Source of the DNA: Actinacidiphila alni
GTDB taxonomy: Bacteria; Actinomycetota; Actinomycetes; Streptomycetales; Streptomycetaceae
Assembly: GCF_900112845.1 (NCBI RefSeq)
Contig: NZ_FONG01000004.1
Coordinates: forward strand, 62,001-126,000
Direction of reading: 5' to 3'
Length of the DNA: 64,000 nucleotides
Shown: positions 1 through 11,084 of the stretch, in pieces
How positions within the stretch are numbered: position 1 is the stretch's first letter
Layout: each line of letters opens with the position of its first letter
The notes under the pieces: model-generated
What the model was told of the DNA's origin: nothing
The model's database searches: none
What the model saw: only the letters and a program-made list of their open reading frames with translations
Position numbers and translations under genes: made by a program

Positions 1-3
1 CGT

Positions 4-732
4 ATGAACAGGGTTGCCCAGAAGGGACTTGTCACCGCCATGGTCGCCGGCGGTCTGCTGGCGGCGGGTGCCGGGTACGCCCAGGCCGATTCGGCGGCCG
101 AGGGCGACACCGCCGGTTCACCCGGTGTCCTGTCGGGCAATTCGGTGCAGGTGCCGATCGACATTCCGGTGAATGTCTGCGGCAATACGATCAATGTGAT
201 CGGTCTGCTGAATCCCGCCCTGGGCAACTCCTGCAGCAACGCGTCGGCCCCCGCGGCCGGGCACTCCTCCCCCGGTGCCCGGCCGGGCCGGCACGCGGGC
301 GCGCCGGCCGACGAGCGGGCGGCCGGCGCGACCACCAGGGCCGGCTCGGACTCCACCTCGGGCGGCGGCGCCCACGCGGCGGGCAGCAGCCGCAATTCGC
401 CGGGGCTGCTGTCCGGCAACAGCATCCAACTGCCCATCGACGTGCCGGTCAACATCTCGGGCAACAGCGTGAACGTGGTCGGGATCGGCAACGCGGCGAG
501 CGGCAACACCGCCACGAACGGCAGCACCCCACCGGCGCCGACGACCGATCCGACGCCCGCCCCGCCGGCCCACACCCCGGTCCCGGCCCCGCCGAACCCG
601 GTCCGGGACACCTCCGCGCCGACGCTGGCGCACACCGGCGCCGACGGCCTGCCGTACGCGGCGGGCGGCAGCGCGGCCATGCTGCTGGGCGGCGCCCTGC
701 TCTACCGCCGTTTCCGGCCCGGCCGCGGCTGA
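4..732 (+). CDS. Long chaplin with two chaplin domains and LAXTG sorting signal
   Basis: A 242-aa secreted, wall-anchored chaplin, the hydrophobic amyloid-forming coat protein of aerial hyphae and spores. Residues 1-29 form a signal peptide ending near AQA. Two chaplin repeats follow (about 39-80 and 132-172), each with the GNS-(V/I)-Q-(V/L)-PID-(I/V)-PVN pattern, separated by a Gly/Ala/Ser linker. After a Pro/Thr-rich stretch, the C-terminus has LAHTG (about residue 209), a hydrophobic segment and an Arg-rich tail, the usual sortase-E substrate signal. This is the layout of S. coelicolor ChpA-C. Repeat 1 keeps the two chaplin cysteines (NVCGN, NSCSN). Repeat 2 has Ser/Thr instead. The start is 3 bp inside the window, so its ribosome site cannot be judged. 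Confidence 0.93.
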   Translation: MNRVAQKGLVTAMVAGGLLAAGAGYAQADSAAEGDTAGSPGVLSGNSVQVPIDIPVNVCGNTINVIGLLNPALGNSCSNASAPAAGHSSPGARPGRHAGAPADERAAGATTRAGSDSTSGGGAHAAGSSRNSPGLLSGNSIQLPIDVPVNISGNSVNVVGIGNAASGNTATNGSTPPAPTTDPTPAPPAHTPVPAPPNPVRDTSAPTLAHTGADGLPYAAGGSAAMLLGGALLYRRFRPGRG

Positions 733-1706
733 GCCCGCGACGGCCCGGGGACCAGTGCCTTCGCCGCCCCGGGCTCCGGCGCCGCCGGTGACGGCTCGTC
801 GGTACGCTCCGCCGCCCGCCTGACGTCGATCGCCCGCTGCGCGTTGAAGTGGGCGCCGATGAGCAGGGCGAGGTTGGAGAACCACAGCCACACCAGGAAG
901 ACGACGGTGCCGGCCAACGGCCCGTACAGCCGGTTGTACGTGCCGGCCCGCGCGGTCCAGGCGGCGAATCCCGCCGAGCTGAGCAGCCACAGTACGACGG
1001 CGACGGCGCCGCCCGGGGCCATCGCCCGCAAGCCCCGGGTGCCGCGGGGCCCGGAGCGGAAGAGCACCAGCACCAGGACGGCGACCAGTATCAGCATCAG
1101 CGGCCAGCGCAGCACCCGCCAGGCCGCGACCACGGGCGTGCTCATGTGCAGCAGCGTGCCGACCCGGTGGGCGATCTCCCCGCTGACGACCAGGCTGGTG
1201 GCGCTGGCCACCAGCAGTGCCAGCAGGGTGACCGAGGTGAACACGATGCGCGGCGCGGTGCGCCAGGCGGGGCGGTGGTCGGTCGCCCGGTGCATCGCGT
1301 GCAGGGCGCGCCGGAAGACGCTGGAGTAGCTGCACGCCGACCAGACGGCGCCCGCGCTCCCGATCACCACCAGGGAGAGGGTCGCCGACTTGTCGTCGGC
1401 CATGTCCTGGAGGGCGGAGGCGACGACCGGGCGGGACGCGGTCGGCATGAGCGCGGTGATCTCCGCGGCGAGGTCGCCGTCGGACGCGCCGCCGGTGAGG
1501 CCGAGCACCGACACGGTGACCAGCAGGGCGGGGAAGAGCGCGAGGACGGCGTAGTAGGTGAGCGCCGCCGCGCGCTCGGTGGCGTCCTCTTCCCAGGCGG
1601 CGCCGATGGCGCGGCCGAGCGCGCGCAGCGCCCGGAATGTGGCGAGCGTCTTGGCGAACCGTCGTGGCCGCGCCGGTCCGGCGCCGCGGACCGCGGTCTC
1701 ATCCAT
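702..1706 (-). CDS. YihY/BrkB family inner-membrane protein
   Basis: A 334-aa polytopic membrane protein of the YihY/virulence factor BrkB family (often mislabelled RNase BN). It has about six hydrophobic helices and the family stretch DATERAAALTYYAVLALFPA near the N-terminus. The C-terminus is charged and Pro/Ala-rich. I chose the ATG at 1706 (MDETAVRG) because the GAGGGG motif lies upstream and the residues before it look non-coding. An in-frame start at 1829 is possible. The gene converges on the chaplin gene and overlaps its last 31 bp. The biochemical role of the family is unsettled. Confidence 0.85.
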   Translation of the reverse strand: MDETAVRGAGPARPRRFAKTLATFRALRALGRAIGAAWEEDATERAAALTYYAVLALFPALLVTVSVLGLTGGASDGDLAAEITALMPTASRPVVASALQDMADDKSATLSLVVIGSAGAVWSACSYSSVFRRALHAMHRATDHRPAWRTAPRIVFTSVTLLALLVASATSLVVSGEIAHRVGTLLHMSTPVVAAWRVLRWPLMLILVAVLVLVLFRSGPRGTRGLRAMAPGGAVAVVLWLLSSAGFAAWTARAGTYNRLYGPLAGTVVFLVWLWFSNLALLIGAHFNAQRAIDVRRAAERTDEPSPAAPEPGAAKALVPGPSRAQPRPGRKRR

Positions 1707-1890
1707 CGTCAATGCTGCCCCTCGAAGCGTCAGGCGGTAGGCGGCCGGTGGCCCGCAGTGACGTATGCCCGGGGCCGGTCCACCCATGTGCGCCGTGACG
1801 GGTACTTGCCCCGTACGGGGTGGCGGCACCTATCGTCGGCAGCGAACAGCGGCCGAACGCCGGGCAGCCGGCGAAGGGAAGGACCGGGAC

Positions 1891-2976
1891 ATGGCACAGG
1901 AAGTCCGCGCGGTGATCGCACCGGGCAAGGGCGCGCCGGTACGGGTGGACACGGTGGTGGTACCGGACCCGGGGCCGGGCGAGGCCGTGGTGCGGGTGCA
2001 GGCGTGCGGGGTCTGCCACACCGATCTGCACTACCGCGAGGGCGCCATCAACGACGACTTCCCCTTCCTCCTCGGGCACGAGGCGGCCGGCGTGGTGGAG
2101 GCCGTCGGCCCGGACGTCACCGAGGTCGCGCCGGGCGACTTCGTGATCCTCAACTGGCGTGCGGTGTGCGGCCGCTGCCGGGCGTGTCTGCGCGGGCGTC
2201 CCTGGTACTGCTTCGACACGCACAATGCGACGCAGAAGATGACGCTGAAGGACGGTACGGAGCTGTCGCCGGCGCTGGGCATCGGTGCCTTCGCCGAGAA
2301 GACGCTGGTGGCCGCCGGGCAGTGCACCAAGGTCGACCCGTCGGTGTCGGCGTCGGTGGCCGGGCTGCTCGGCTGCGGGGTGATGGCGGGCATCGGCGCG
2401 GCGATCAACACCGGCGGTGTGGGCCGCGGCGATTCGGTCGCGGTGATCGGCTGCGGCGGGGTCGGTGACGCGGCGGTCGTCGGGTCGCGTCTGGCCGGCG
2501 CGGCGCGGATCATCGCCGTCGACATCGACGACCGCAAGCTCGCCACCGCGTCGGCGATGGGCGCCACTCACACCGTCAACTCCCGGGACCGGGACCCGGT
2601 GGAGGCGATCCGCGAACTGACCGGCGGGCACGGCGCCGATGTGGTGATCGAGGCGGTCGGCCGCCCGGAGACGTACAAGCAGGCGTTCTACGCCCGCGAT
2701 CTGGCCGGGACCGTGGTGCTGGTGGGGGTGCCGAGCCCGGAGATGACGCTGGAGCTGCCGCTGCTGGACGTGTTCGGCCGCGGCGGGTCCCTCAAGTCGT
2801 CCTGGTACGGGGACTGTCTGCCGTCCCGGGACTTCCCGATGCTGATCGACCTGCACCTGCAAGGACGGCTCGACCTGGGCGCCTTCGTCACCGAGACCAT
2901 CGCGCTGGACGAGGTGGAGGCGGCGTTCGCGCGGATGAGCGAGGGCGACGTATTGCGTTCGGTCGTGGTCATGTAG
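1891..2976 (+). CDS. mscR: S-(hydroxymethyl)mycothiol dehydrogenase (class III-type zinc alcohol dehydrogenase)
   Basis: A 361-aa zinc-dependent alcohol dehydrogenase that matches the length and motifs of MscR/MSH-dependent formaldehyde dehydrogenase. That enzyme oxidises the formaldehyde-mycothiol adduct and also reduces S-nitrosomycothiol. Visible motifs are [10 protein letters not shown] with the catalytic-zinc Cys, [12 protein letters not shown], a structural-zinc cluster [15 protein letters not shown], and the NAD-binding [10 protein letters not shown]. The start at 1891 follows a GAAGGGAAGGA motif. In many actinobacteria an MBL-fold hydrolase follows directly; here an ABC exporter gene follows instead, after a 34-bp palindromic region. 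Confidence 0.85.
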   Translation: MAQEVRAVIAPGKGAPVRVDTVVVPDPGPGEAVVRVQACGVCHTDLHYREGAINDDFPFLLGHEAAGVVEAVGPDVTEVAPGDFVILNWRAVCGRCRACLRGRPWYCFDTHNATQKMTLKDGTELSPALGIGAFAEKTLVAAGQCTKVDPSVSASVAGLLGCGVMAGIGAAINTGGVGRGDSVAVIGCGGVGDAAVVGSRLAGAARIIAVDIDDRKLATASAMGATHTVNSRDRDPVEAIRELTGGHGADVVIEAVGRPETYKQAFYARDLAGTVVLVGVPSPEMTLELPLLDVFGRGGSLKSSWYGDCLPSRDFPMLIDLHLQGRLDLGAFVTETIALDEVEAAFARMSEGDVLRSVVVM

Positions 2977-2992
2977 CGGCCATAAGGTGTAT

Positions 2993-3026
2993 GCGCACGC
3001 ATGGGCGATGATGCGCATGCGTGCGC
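2993..3026. promoter_or_regulatory. Perfect 10-bp inverted repeat between mscR and the ABC exporter
   Basis: GCGCACGCAT (2993-3002) is exactly inverted at 3017-3026 (ATGCGTGCGC) around a 14-bp spacer. The flanking 8-mer ATGCGCAT (3011-3018) is itself a palindrome. The element starts 17 bp after the mscR stop and ends 34 bp before the exporter ATG. It could be a regulator operator for the exporter or a short terminator. There is no T-run, so I favour an operator. Confidence 0.45.
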
Positions 3027-3060
3027 CTGTACCGCGAAGACGTGATTCGAGGAGCCTTCA

Positions 3061-4827
3061 ATGGCGCTGCCGCAAGGCACGCTCAGCCACCGCTACCGCG
3101 GCGAGCACCCCGTCCGTACCCTCCTCTACCTCTTCGAACCCGACCGTCGCCGGGTCGGGTTCGCCGTGGCGGCCTTCTTCGGCAAGCACACCCCGGTCTG
3201 GCTGCTGCCGCTCATCACGGCCAATGTGGTCGACGTCGTCGTGCAGCACCGCCCGATATCCGTGCTGTGGTGGAATTCCGCGATCCTGCTGGTGATGCTC
3301 AGCCTCAATCTGCCGCTGCACCTGGCGTACGTCCGCAATATGCAGGGCTCGATCCGCAGGACCGGCACCCGGCTGCGCACCGCGCTGTGCCACCGGATGC
3401 AGCAGCTGTCCATCGGCTACCACTCCCGGGTCAGCGCCGGGGTGCTCCAGGCCAAGGTGATCAGGGACGTCGAGACGATCGAGACGGCGGCCCAGCAGAC
3501 CGCCGACAACGGTCTGGCGGCCATCGCCACGCTGACCGGCGGCCTGGTCGTGATCGGGATCCAGGCGCCGGCCTTCCTGCCGGTGTTCCTGGTCATCGTG
3601 CCGGCGTCCGCGACCCTGGTGGTACGGCTGCGGCGCCGGCTGCGCGACCACAACGAGTCCTTCCGCCAGCAGGTCGAACAACTGTCCTCACGGGTCAGCG
3701 AGATGACGACGCTGATCCCGATCACCCGCGCGCACGGCCTGGAGGACACCGCGCTCAACCGGGTGGACCGCACGCTCGGCGAGGTGCTGCACGCGGGGCT
3801 GCGGCTCGACCGGCTCAACGGCTGGTTCGGCTCGCTGGCCTGGATCCTGCTCAACGCGATCGGGGTGGCGTGCCTGTCGGGTTCGGCGCTGATCGCGTAC
3901 TACGGCTGGCTCAATGTGACGCCCGGCACCGTGGTGATGCTCAGCGCGTACTTCTCCAGCCTCACCACCTCCGTCACCACCCTGCTCACCCTCACCCCGC
4001 AGATCGGCAAGGGCCTGGAGTCGGTCCGCTCGATCGGCGAGGTGCTCCAGGCGCCGGACCTGGAACAGAACGACGGCAAGGCGCCGGTCGAGGGCGTGGT
4101 GGGCCGGTTCGAATTCCGCGGGGTGGGCCACACCTACCCCGAGACCGACCGGGCCTCGCTGGCCGACTTCGACCTGGACGTACGGCCCGGCGAGACGATC
4201 GCGCTCGTCGGCGGTTCGGGCGCGGGCAAGTCCACGGTGCTCAATCTGGTGATCGGCTTCCTGCGGCCGACGCGCGGGCGGATCCTGCTCGACGGGGTCG
4301 ACATGGAGACCATGGACCTGCGCGACTACCGCAACTGGCTGTCGGTGGTGCCGCAGGACTCGATCCTGTTCGAGGGCAGTGTCCGTGACAATGTCACCTA
4401 CGGCATGACCGATGTGCCGGAGGAGACGGTACGGGCGGCGCTGCGGGACGCCAACGCGCTGGAGTTCATCGACCGGATGCCGCAGGGCCTGGACACCGTC
4501 GTCGGTGAGCGGGGCGCCCGGCTGTCGGGCGGTCAGAAGCAGCGGCTGGCGATCGCCCGGGCGCTGATCCGCGACCCGCGGGTGCTGATCCTGGACGAGG
4601 CGACCTCGGCGCTCGACTCGCGCTCCGAGGCGCTGGTGCAGCAGGCGCTGACCCGGCTGGTGCGCGGCCGTACGGTCTTCGTGGTGGCGCACCGGCTGTC
4701 CACGATCCGGGGCGCGGACCGCATCGTCGTCATGGACGAGGGGCGGATCGTCGAGATCGGTTCGCACGCCGAACTGATCCGCAGCGGTGGCGCCTACTCC
4801 GGGCTGCAGGCCGCCCAACTGGCCTGA
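3061..4827 (+). CDS. ABC exporter half-transporter (fused permease and ATPase)
   Basis: A 588-aa type IV ABC exporter. The N-terminal membrane domain (about residues 20-310) has six predicted helices. The nucleotide-binding domain (about 345-588) shows Walker A GGSGAGKST (near residue 383), signature LSGGQKQR, Walker B VLILDEATSALD and the switch His in VVAHRLS. One gene encodes both domains, so a homodimer is expected. The substrate (drug, lipid or peptide) cannot be told from sequence. GGAG lies 8 bp upstream of the ATG at 3061. A strong bidirectional hairpin follows the stop. Confidence 0.9.
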   Translation: MALPQGTLSHRYRGEHPVRTLLYLFEPDRRRVGFAVAAFFGKHTPVWLLPLITANVVDVVVQHRPISVLWWNSAILLVMLSLNLPLHLAYVRNMQGSIRRTGTRLRTALCHRMQQLSIGYHSRVSAGVLQAKVIRDVETIETAAQQTADNGLAAIATLTGGLVVIGIQAPAFLPVFLVIVPASATLVVRLRRRLRDHNESFRQQVEQLSSRVSEMTTLIPITRAHGLEDTALNRVDRTLGEVLHAGLRLDRLNGWFGSLAWILLNAIGVACLSGSALIAYYGWLNVTPGTVVMLSAYFSSLTTSVTTLLTLTPQIGKGLESVRSIGEVLQAPDLEQNDGKAPVEGVVGRFEFRGVGHTYPETDRASLADFDLDVRPGETIALVGGSGAGKSTVLNLVIGFLRPTRGRILLDGVDMETMDLRDYRNWLSVVPQDSILFEGSVRDNVTYGMTDVPEETVRAALRDANALEFIDRMPQGLDTVVGERGARLSGGQKQRLAIARALIRDPRVLILDEATSALDSRSEALVQQALTRLVRGRTVFVVAHRLSTIRGADRIVVMDEGRIVEIGSHAELIRSGGAYSGLQAAQLA

Positions 4828-4828
4828 G

Positions 4829-4869
4829 CCGGTGCGGGAGGGCGCCCGCGAGACGCCCTCCCGCACCGG
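4829..4869. terminator. Bidirectional terminator hairpin
   Basis: A perfect 16-bp stem (4829-4844 with 4854-4869) and 9-nt loop lies between the stop codons of two convergent genes, the ABC exporter (4827) and pgm (4882). There is no U-tract, as is common in high-GC actinomycetes. Confidence 0.85.
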
Positions 4870-4881
4870 GTGTACGGAGTG

Positions 4882-6522
<1,641 letters not shown>

Positions 6523-6595
6523 CCGCGTCTCCTTCGCTCTCGCTGCGTCATCGGGTCGGGCCTGCCTGACCATTCTTAGCAATACAGTGGCGCCC

Positions 6596-8125
6596 ATGAC
6601 AGCAGTGGAGTCCCCCGCCGACGGTGTGCCGCTCGCTTCGGCGACCGGCCGCTGGGTGCTTGCCTGTTCGGTGCTGGGGTCGGGCATGGCCATGCTGGAC
6701 GGCACCATCGTCACCATCGCGCTGCCCAGGCTCGGCGAGGACCTCGGCGCGTCGCTGGCCGCACTCCAGTGGACGGTCAACGGCTATCTGCTGACGCTGG
6801 CCGGGCTGATCCTGCTCGGCGGCGGGCTCGGCGACCGGTACGGGCGCAGGAAGGTCTTCGTCGTCGGGGTGGTGTGGTTCGCGCTCGCCTCCGCGCTGTG
6901 CGGCGCGGCGCCGAACAGCGGGGTGCTGATCGCCGCGCGCGCCCTGCAGGGTGTGGGCGGCGCGCTGCTGACACCCGGTTCGCTCGCGCTGGTGCAGTCC
7001 ACCTTCCGGCAGCAGGACCGGGCGAAGGCGGTCGGCGCCTGGTCGGGTCTCGGCGGTGTGGCGGGCGCGATCGGGCCGTTCCTCGGCGGCTATCTGGTGG
7101 ACGGCCCCGGCTGGCGGTGGATCTTCCTGGTCAATCTGCCGCTGGCGGCGGTCGTGGTGGCGATCGCGGTGCGGCACGTGCCGGAGAGCCGGGACCGTAC
7201 GGCGAGCGGCGGTTTCGACGTGCTCGGCGCGGTGCTGGCCGCGCTGGCGCTGGCGGGTATCACCTATGCGCTGATCAGCGCGTCGGGCGATCCGTCGGCG
7301 CTGGAGATCGCGCTGCCCGCGGTCGCGGGCGTGGTGTGCGGCTGGGCGTTCCTGCGCACCGAGCGGCGCCGGACGTCGCCGATGCTGCCGCTGTCGGTGT
7401 TCTCCTCGAAGCTGTTCACCTCGACGAATCTGGTGACGCTGTGTCTGTACGCGGCGATCGGCGGGGTGTTCTTCGTCGTGCCGGTACAGTTGCAGATCGC
7501 GGCCGGGTACAGCGCGCTGCGGGCCGGTCTTGCGACGCTGCCGGTGACCGTGCTGATGCTGCTGCTGTCCGCGCCGGCCGGCGCGCTGGCCCAGCGGATC
7601 GGCCCCCGGTGGCCGCTGACGGTGGGTCCGCTGGTCACCGCCTGCGGCATGCTGCTGCTGACCCGGATCTCGCCCGGCTCCTCGTCGTACGTCCTCGATG
7701 TGCTGCCCGCGGTGGTGGTGCAGGGCCTTGGCATGTGTCTTTTCGTGGCGCCGCTGACCGCGACGGTGCTCGCGTCGGTCGAGGTCGATCACGCCGGGGT
7801 GGCCAGCGGGGTCAACAACGCGGCGGCGCGGGTCGCCCAGTTGCTGGTGGTCGCCGCGCTGCCGCTGGCGATCGGCCTGTCCGACCAGGCGTACCGCTCC
7901 CCGCACGCGGTGGACACCGCCTTCGGCAAGGCGATGGTGATCTGCGCCTGCCTGTGCGTCGCCGCCTCGGTGCTGGCCTTCCTCCTCGTGCCGTCCGGCG
8001 CCCTGGACAAGGCCGCCGACGAGGGGGCCCCGGTCCGGCCGGAGTGCACCGCGCACTGCGGTGTGACCGCTCCCCCGCTGGAGCCGGGCAGCCCGAGCAC
8101 ACAGGGAACGCCGGGCACGGGCTGA
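6596..8125 (+). CDS. MFS drug-type exporter (DHA2, 14-TM)
   Basis: A 509-aa major facilitator of the DHA2/EmrB-QacA group. The N-terminal helix ends in LDGTIVTIALPRLGEDL, followed by WTVNGYLLTLAGLILLGGGLGDRYGRRK (motif A, about residues 60-85) and motif C (GGVAGAIGPFLGGYLVD). About 14 hydrophobic segments are visible. Proton-driven export of a hydrophobic compound is likely; the substrate is unknown. ATG at 6596 was chosen because the MTAVESP start gives the family-typical N-terminus, although no strong ribosome site is seen. It converges on the marR gene with 4 bp between stops. Confidence 0.9.
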   Translation: MTAVESPADGVPLASATGRWVLACSVLGSGMAMLDGTIVTIALPRLGEDLGASLAALQWTVNGYLLTLAGLILLGGGLGDRYGRRKVFVVGVVWFALASALCGAAPNSGVLIAARALQGVGGALLTPGSLALVQSTFRQQDRAKAVGAWSGLGGVAGAIGPFLGGYLVDGPGWRWIFLVNLPLAAVVVAIAVRHVPESRDRTASGGFDVLGAVLAALALAGITYALISASGDPSALEIALPAVAGVVCGWAFLRTERRRTSPMLPLSVFSSKLFTSTNLVTLCLYAAIGGVFFVVPVQLQIAAGYSALRAGLATLPVTVLMLLLSAPAGALAQRIGPRWPLTVGPLVTACGMLLLTRISPGSSSYVLDVLPAVVVQGLGMCLFVAPLTATVLASVEVDHAGVASGVNNAAARVAQLLVVAALPLAIGLSDQAYRSPHAVDTAFGKAMVICACLCVAASVLAFLLVPSGALDKAADEGAPVRPECTAHCGVTAPPLEPGSPSTQGTPGTG

Positions 8126-8129
8126 GGGC

Positions 8130-8588
8130 TCAGGGGCCTTCCGGCTCCGGCGGTTCGGTCAGCAGCTGTTCGAGTACGGGCAGGGCCGCGTCCAGGGTGC
8201 GGCGCTGGTCCTGGGTGAGCCAGGCCATCCGGCGGGTGAGCAGTTCGGCGCGCTCGCGGCGGATACGGTCAAGCAGCGCGCTGCCCTCGGGCGTGATGCT
8301 GACCAGCCAGGAGCGGCCGTCGGAGGGGTCGGCCTCCTTGCCGATCAGGCCGGCCTCGGACAGCGGCCGGACCGTACGGGTCAGGGAGGGAGCGGCGACC
8401 TGTTCGCGGGCCGCGAGTTCACCGAGCCTGATCGGCCCGAACTGGCCGATGCGGGCGAGCGCGGACAACTGGGCGTAGGTGAGGTTGAGGTCGTCGGCCG
8501 ATGCCTGGGCGAGCTGCCGGTAGAGCCGGGCCACGATCAGCGCGACCGCGGCCGGGGTGGCGCCCCCGCGCCCGTCGGTGTCGTTCAT
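8130..8588 (-). CDS. MarR family transcriptional regulator (MFS partner)
   Basis: A 152-aa winged-helix repressor of the MarR family. The winged helix (about residues 38-105) includes LGELAAREQVAAPSLTRTVRPLSEAGLIGKEADPSDGRSWLVSITPEG, with the conserved DGR of the wing. It starts 33 bp after the stop of the MFS gene on the same strand, so the two are probably one transcript. The perfect palindrome at 10385-10404 in front of the MFS gene is the likely operator, making this an autoregulated efflux module. Confidence 0.92.
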   Translation of the reverse strand: MNDTDGRGGATPAAVALIVARLYRQLAQASADDLNLTYAQLSALARIGQFGPIRLGELAAREQVAAPSLTRTVRPLSEAGLIGKEADPSDGRSWLVSITPEGSALLDRIRRERAELLTRRMAWLTQDQRRTLDAALPVLEQLLTEPPEPEGP

Positions 8589-8621
8589 GGCGGGGGGCGC
8601 CTCCTGGTTCGTCAGCGGTGT

Positions 8622-10358
8622 CTACTCCTGGGGCGCACGCGCCGCGCGGCCGCGGATCAATGATGCGGCAGCCGCGACCAAGGACATCACGATGGCCAGT
8701 GCGAACACCACCACCAGGCCGTCGTGGAAGGGACCCGAGATCAGGTGCGGGAAGAACTCCCGGCCGGTGAGCGTGTGCTGGTTGGCCGCCGGCAGCTTGC
8801 CGAGCAGGTCGGGGCCGAGCAGTTGCTGGATCGGGTTGTAGCCGAGGAAGGCCGCGAAGAGCGTGCCGACCGGCGGCAGGTGGGCGATGTCGTGCGCGTT
8901 GGCGGCGGGCACGCCCTGGGCGACCAGGCCCGAGCTGAGGGTGTCGGGCAGCGACCGGGCGAGCCCGGCCACCATCAGCGAGAAGAACACGCCGATGGAG
9001 AGCACCATGCCGGCGTTCTGGAAGGTGGCCCGCATGCCGGAGGCGGCGCCGCGGGCCTCGGCGGGCACGCTCGCCATGATGATCGAGGTGTTGGGCGCCG
9101 CGAACAGTCCGCCGCCCACGCCGTTGAGGAAGATCAGGAAGGCGAAGCCGAGGTAGTTGAAGTCGGTGGGGAGCAGCAGCAGTCCCGCGAAGGACGCCGC
9201 CATCACCACGAAGCCCGCGGCGGCGAACAGCCGGGCGCCGTACCGGTCGGACAGCAGGCCCGCGATCGGCCCGGAGAGCAGAAAGCCGACGGTGAGCGGC
9301 AGCAGGAAGATACCGGCCCACAGCGGGGTGTCGGCGTAGTCGTAGCCGTGCAGCGGCAGCCAGATGCCCTGCAGCCAGATGATCAGCATGAACTGGAGGC
9401 CGCCGCGGGCGATGGAGCCGAGCAGGGTGGCCGCGTTGCCGCCCGCGAAGGCCATGTTGCGGAACAGGGCGAGCGGGAACATCGGTTCGCTGACCTTGGA
9501 CTCCACCAGGCAGAAGAGCGCCAGGACCAGGGCGCCGCCGATCAGGCCCGCGAGCACCCACGGGTTGGTCCAGCCCATGGTGTGGCCGCCGTAGGGCTGG
9601 ATGCCGTAGGTGATGCCGGCCAGCAGGGCGGTCAGGCCGACCGCGAAGGTGATGTTGCCCCACCAGTCGACCTTGGCCTTGCGGCGGGTGCCGGTCTCGT
9701 GCAGCGAGCGGTACGCCCAGACGGTGCCGATCAGGCCGATCGGCACGTTGACCCAGAAGATGGAGCGCCAGTTCCACTCGGAGAGCAGTCCGCCGAGGAC
9801 CAGGCCGATGAAGGATCCGGCGATGCCGGCGACCATGTTGACGCCGAGCGCCATGCCGCGCTGCCGGGCCGGGAAGGCGTCGGTGATGATCGCCGCGGAG
9901 TTGGCCATCAGCATGGAGCCGCCGACGGCCTGGGCGACGCGCCAGCCGATCAGCCAGAGCGCGCCGCCGCCGCCGTGCATCGGGTCGACCGAGAGGATCA
10001 CCGAGGTGACGGTGAAGATCAGGAAGCCCGAGTTGTAGATCTTGACCCGGCCGAGGATGTCCCCGAGCCGGCCGAGCGTCACCACCAGGACCGCGGTGAC
10101 CAGCATGTAGCCCATCAGCATCCACAGCAGATAGCTGACGTTGCCGGGCTGGAGCGGGTCGAGGTGGATGCCGGTGAAGATCGCGGGCAACGAGATCAGC
10201 ACGATCGAGGAGTTGATCGTGGCGATCAGCATCCCGAGCGTGGTGTTCGACAGCGCCACCCATTTGTAGTGCGGATGGTCGGCCGCGATACGCGGCGTCC
10301 TCCGCGGTATTCGACCTGTTGAATCGGTCGTCTCGTCGGCCGTCTTCTCGGTCGCCAA
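8622..10358 (-). CDS. MFS drug-type exporter (DHA2, 14-TM), marR-linked
   Basis: A 578-aa 14-TM DHA2 transporter. The N-terminal cytoplasmic tail is about 40 residues, followed by [48 protein letters not shown] (motif A) and [25 protein letters not shown] (motif C). Two membrane segments near 235-265 separate the halves, as in QacA. It is a different subgroup from the MFS gene at 6596. Expression is probably controlled by the MarR protein encoded just downstream, through the palindrome 27 bp before the start codon. Confidence 0.92.
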   Translation of the reverse strand: MATEKTADETTDSTGRIPRRTPRIAADHPHYKWVALSNTTLGMLIATINSSIVLISLPAIFTGIHLDPLQPGNVSYLLWMLMGYMLVTAVLVVTLGRLGDILGRVKIYNSGFLIFTVTSVILSVDPMHGGGGALWLIGWRVAQAVGGSMLMANSAAIITDAFPARQRGMALGVNMVAGIAGSFIGLVLGGLLSEWNWRSIFWVNVPIGLIGTVWAYRSLHETGTRRKAKVDWWGNITFAVGLTALLAGITYGIQPYGGHTMGWTNPWVLAGLIGGALVLALFCLVESKVSEPMFPLALFRNMAFAGGNAATLLGSIARGGLQFMLIIWLQGIWLPLHGYDYADTPLWAGIFLLPLTVGFLLSGPIAGLLSDRYGARLFAAAGFVVMAASFAGLLLLPTDFNYLGFAFLIFLNGVGGGLFAAPNTSIIMASVPAEARGAASGMRATFQNAGMVLSIGVFFSLMVAGLARSLPDTLSSGLVAQGVPAANAHDIAHLPPVGTLFAAFLGYNPIQQLLGPDLLGKLPAANQHTLTGREFFPHLISGPFHDGLVVVFALAIVMSLVAAAASLIRGRAARAPQE

Positions 10359-10384
10359 CCTTCACACCCCACCGGTCGCACGGG

Positions 10385-10404
10385 TACTTAACTTAGGTTA
10401 AGTA
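10385..10404. promoter_or_regulatory. Perfect palindromic MarR operator
   Basis: TACTTAAC-TTAG-GTTAAGTA: 8-bp arms, 4-bp spacer, perfect symmetry, and very AT-rich for this genome. It sits 26 bp upstream of the ATG of the minus-strand MFS gene at 10358, whose transcript carries a marR gene. Symmetry and context fit a MarR-dimer site overlapping the promoter. Confidence 0.8.
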
Positions 10405-10460
10405 ACTCTAACACCGACGGGTGAACGGCCGACACCGCCTCCGTTACCGACACCGCCCCC

Positions 10461-10973
10461 TCACCGCCGGCGCAACAGCACCCCGCGCAGGAAGGCGGCC
10501 TGACCCGCGTGCTGGAGGTCGTCGGAGACCACGCTGACCAGCCGTACGCCGAGCGTGACCGGCGGGTCCCAGCGCTTGTCGACGACCCGGTCCAGGTCGG
10601 CGTCGGTCAGGCCGCGCACATAGCGCAGCGTGCTCTCGTGCACGGCGTCGTAGTAGCCGGTGAGCAGGTCGGCGGAGGCCACGCGGACCGCGGCCACGTC
10701 CTGCGGGCTGTCGCCGTAGCCGGTGGCTCCGGCCGGGAAGGGCAGGTCGAAGCGGGTGTCCCAGCCCTGGGCGGTCCAGGTCTGCTCGGTTCCCGCGACC
10801 TCGGCGACGTGGTCGTCCTGGACGCGGGTGAGGTGCCAGACCAGCCAGGCGACGGTGTTCGCGCCGTCGTCCAGCTGCTGGGACAGCTCCTCCGGCCGCA
10901 GGCCGTCGACCGCCTCGTGGACGACTTCCTTGATCCGGCCGAAGGCGTCGGCCAGCAGTTCCGTGCTGTTCAT
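10461..10973 (-). CDS. DinB/DUF664-like four-helix protein
   Basis: A 170-aa protein of the DinB/DUF664 (mycothiol- or bacillithiol-transferase-like) fold. The motif NTVAWLVWHLTRVQDDHV (about residues 38-55) carries the first metal-binding His. A C-terminal DDLQHAGQAAFLRG carries another. The N-terminal HEAVDGL region fits the expected first helix. The family includes metal-dependent thiol-S-transferases, and mycothiol is the expected thiol in actinobacteria, but the substrate is unknown. Start at 10973 is supported by GAGGAG 6 nt upstream. Confidence 0.8.
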   Translation of the reverse strand: MNSTELLADAFGRIKEVVHEAVDGLRPEELSQQLDDGANTVAWLVWHLTRVQDDHVAEVAGTEQTWTAQGWDTRFDLPFPAGATGYGDSPQDVAAVRVASADLLTGYYDAVHESTLRYVRGLTDADLDRVVDKRWDPPVTLGVRLVSVVSDDLQHAGQAAFLRGVLLRRR

Positions 10974-11084
10974 CGGGGCTCCTCGCAAAGAGATCGCAAA
11001 GTCGTGCTTCGGGCCACCGGTGACAACCGGCGGCCCCCGTCCGCTCCTTCCCACTCTCCGCTCGAAGCCGCCGCATGCGCACGC

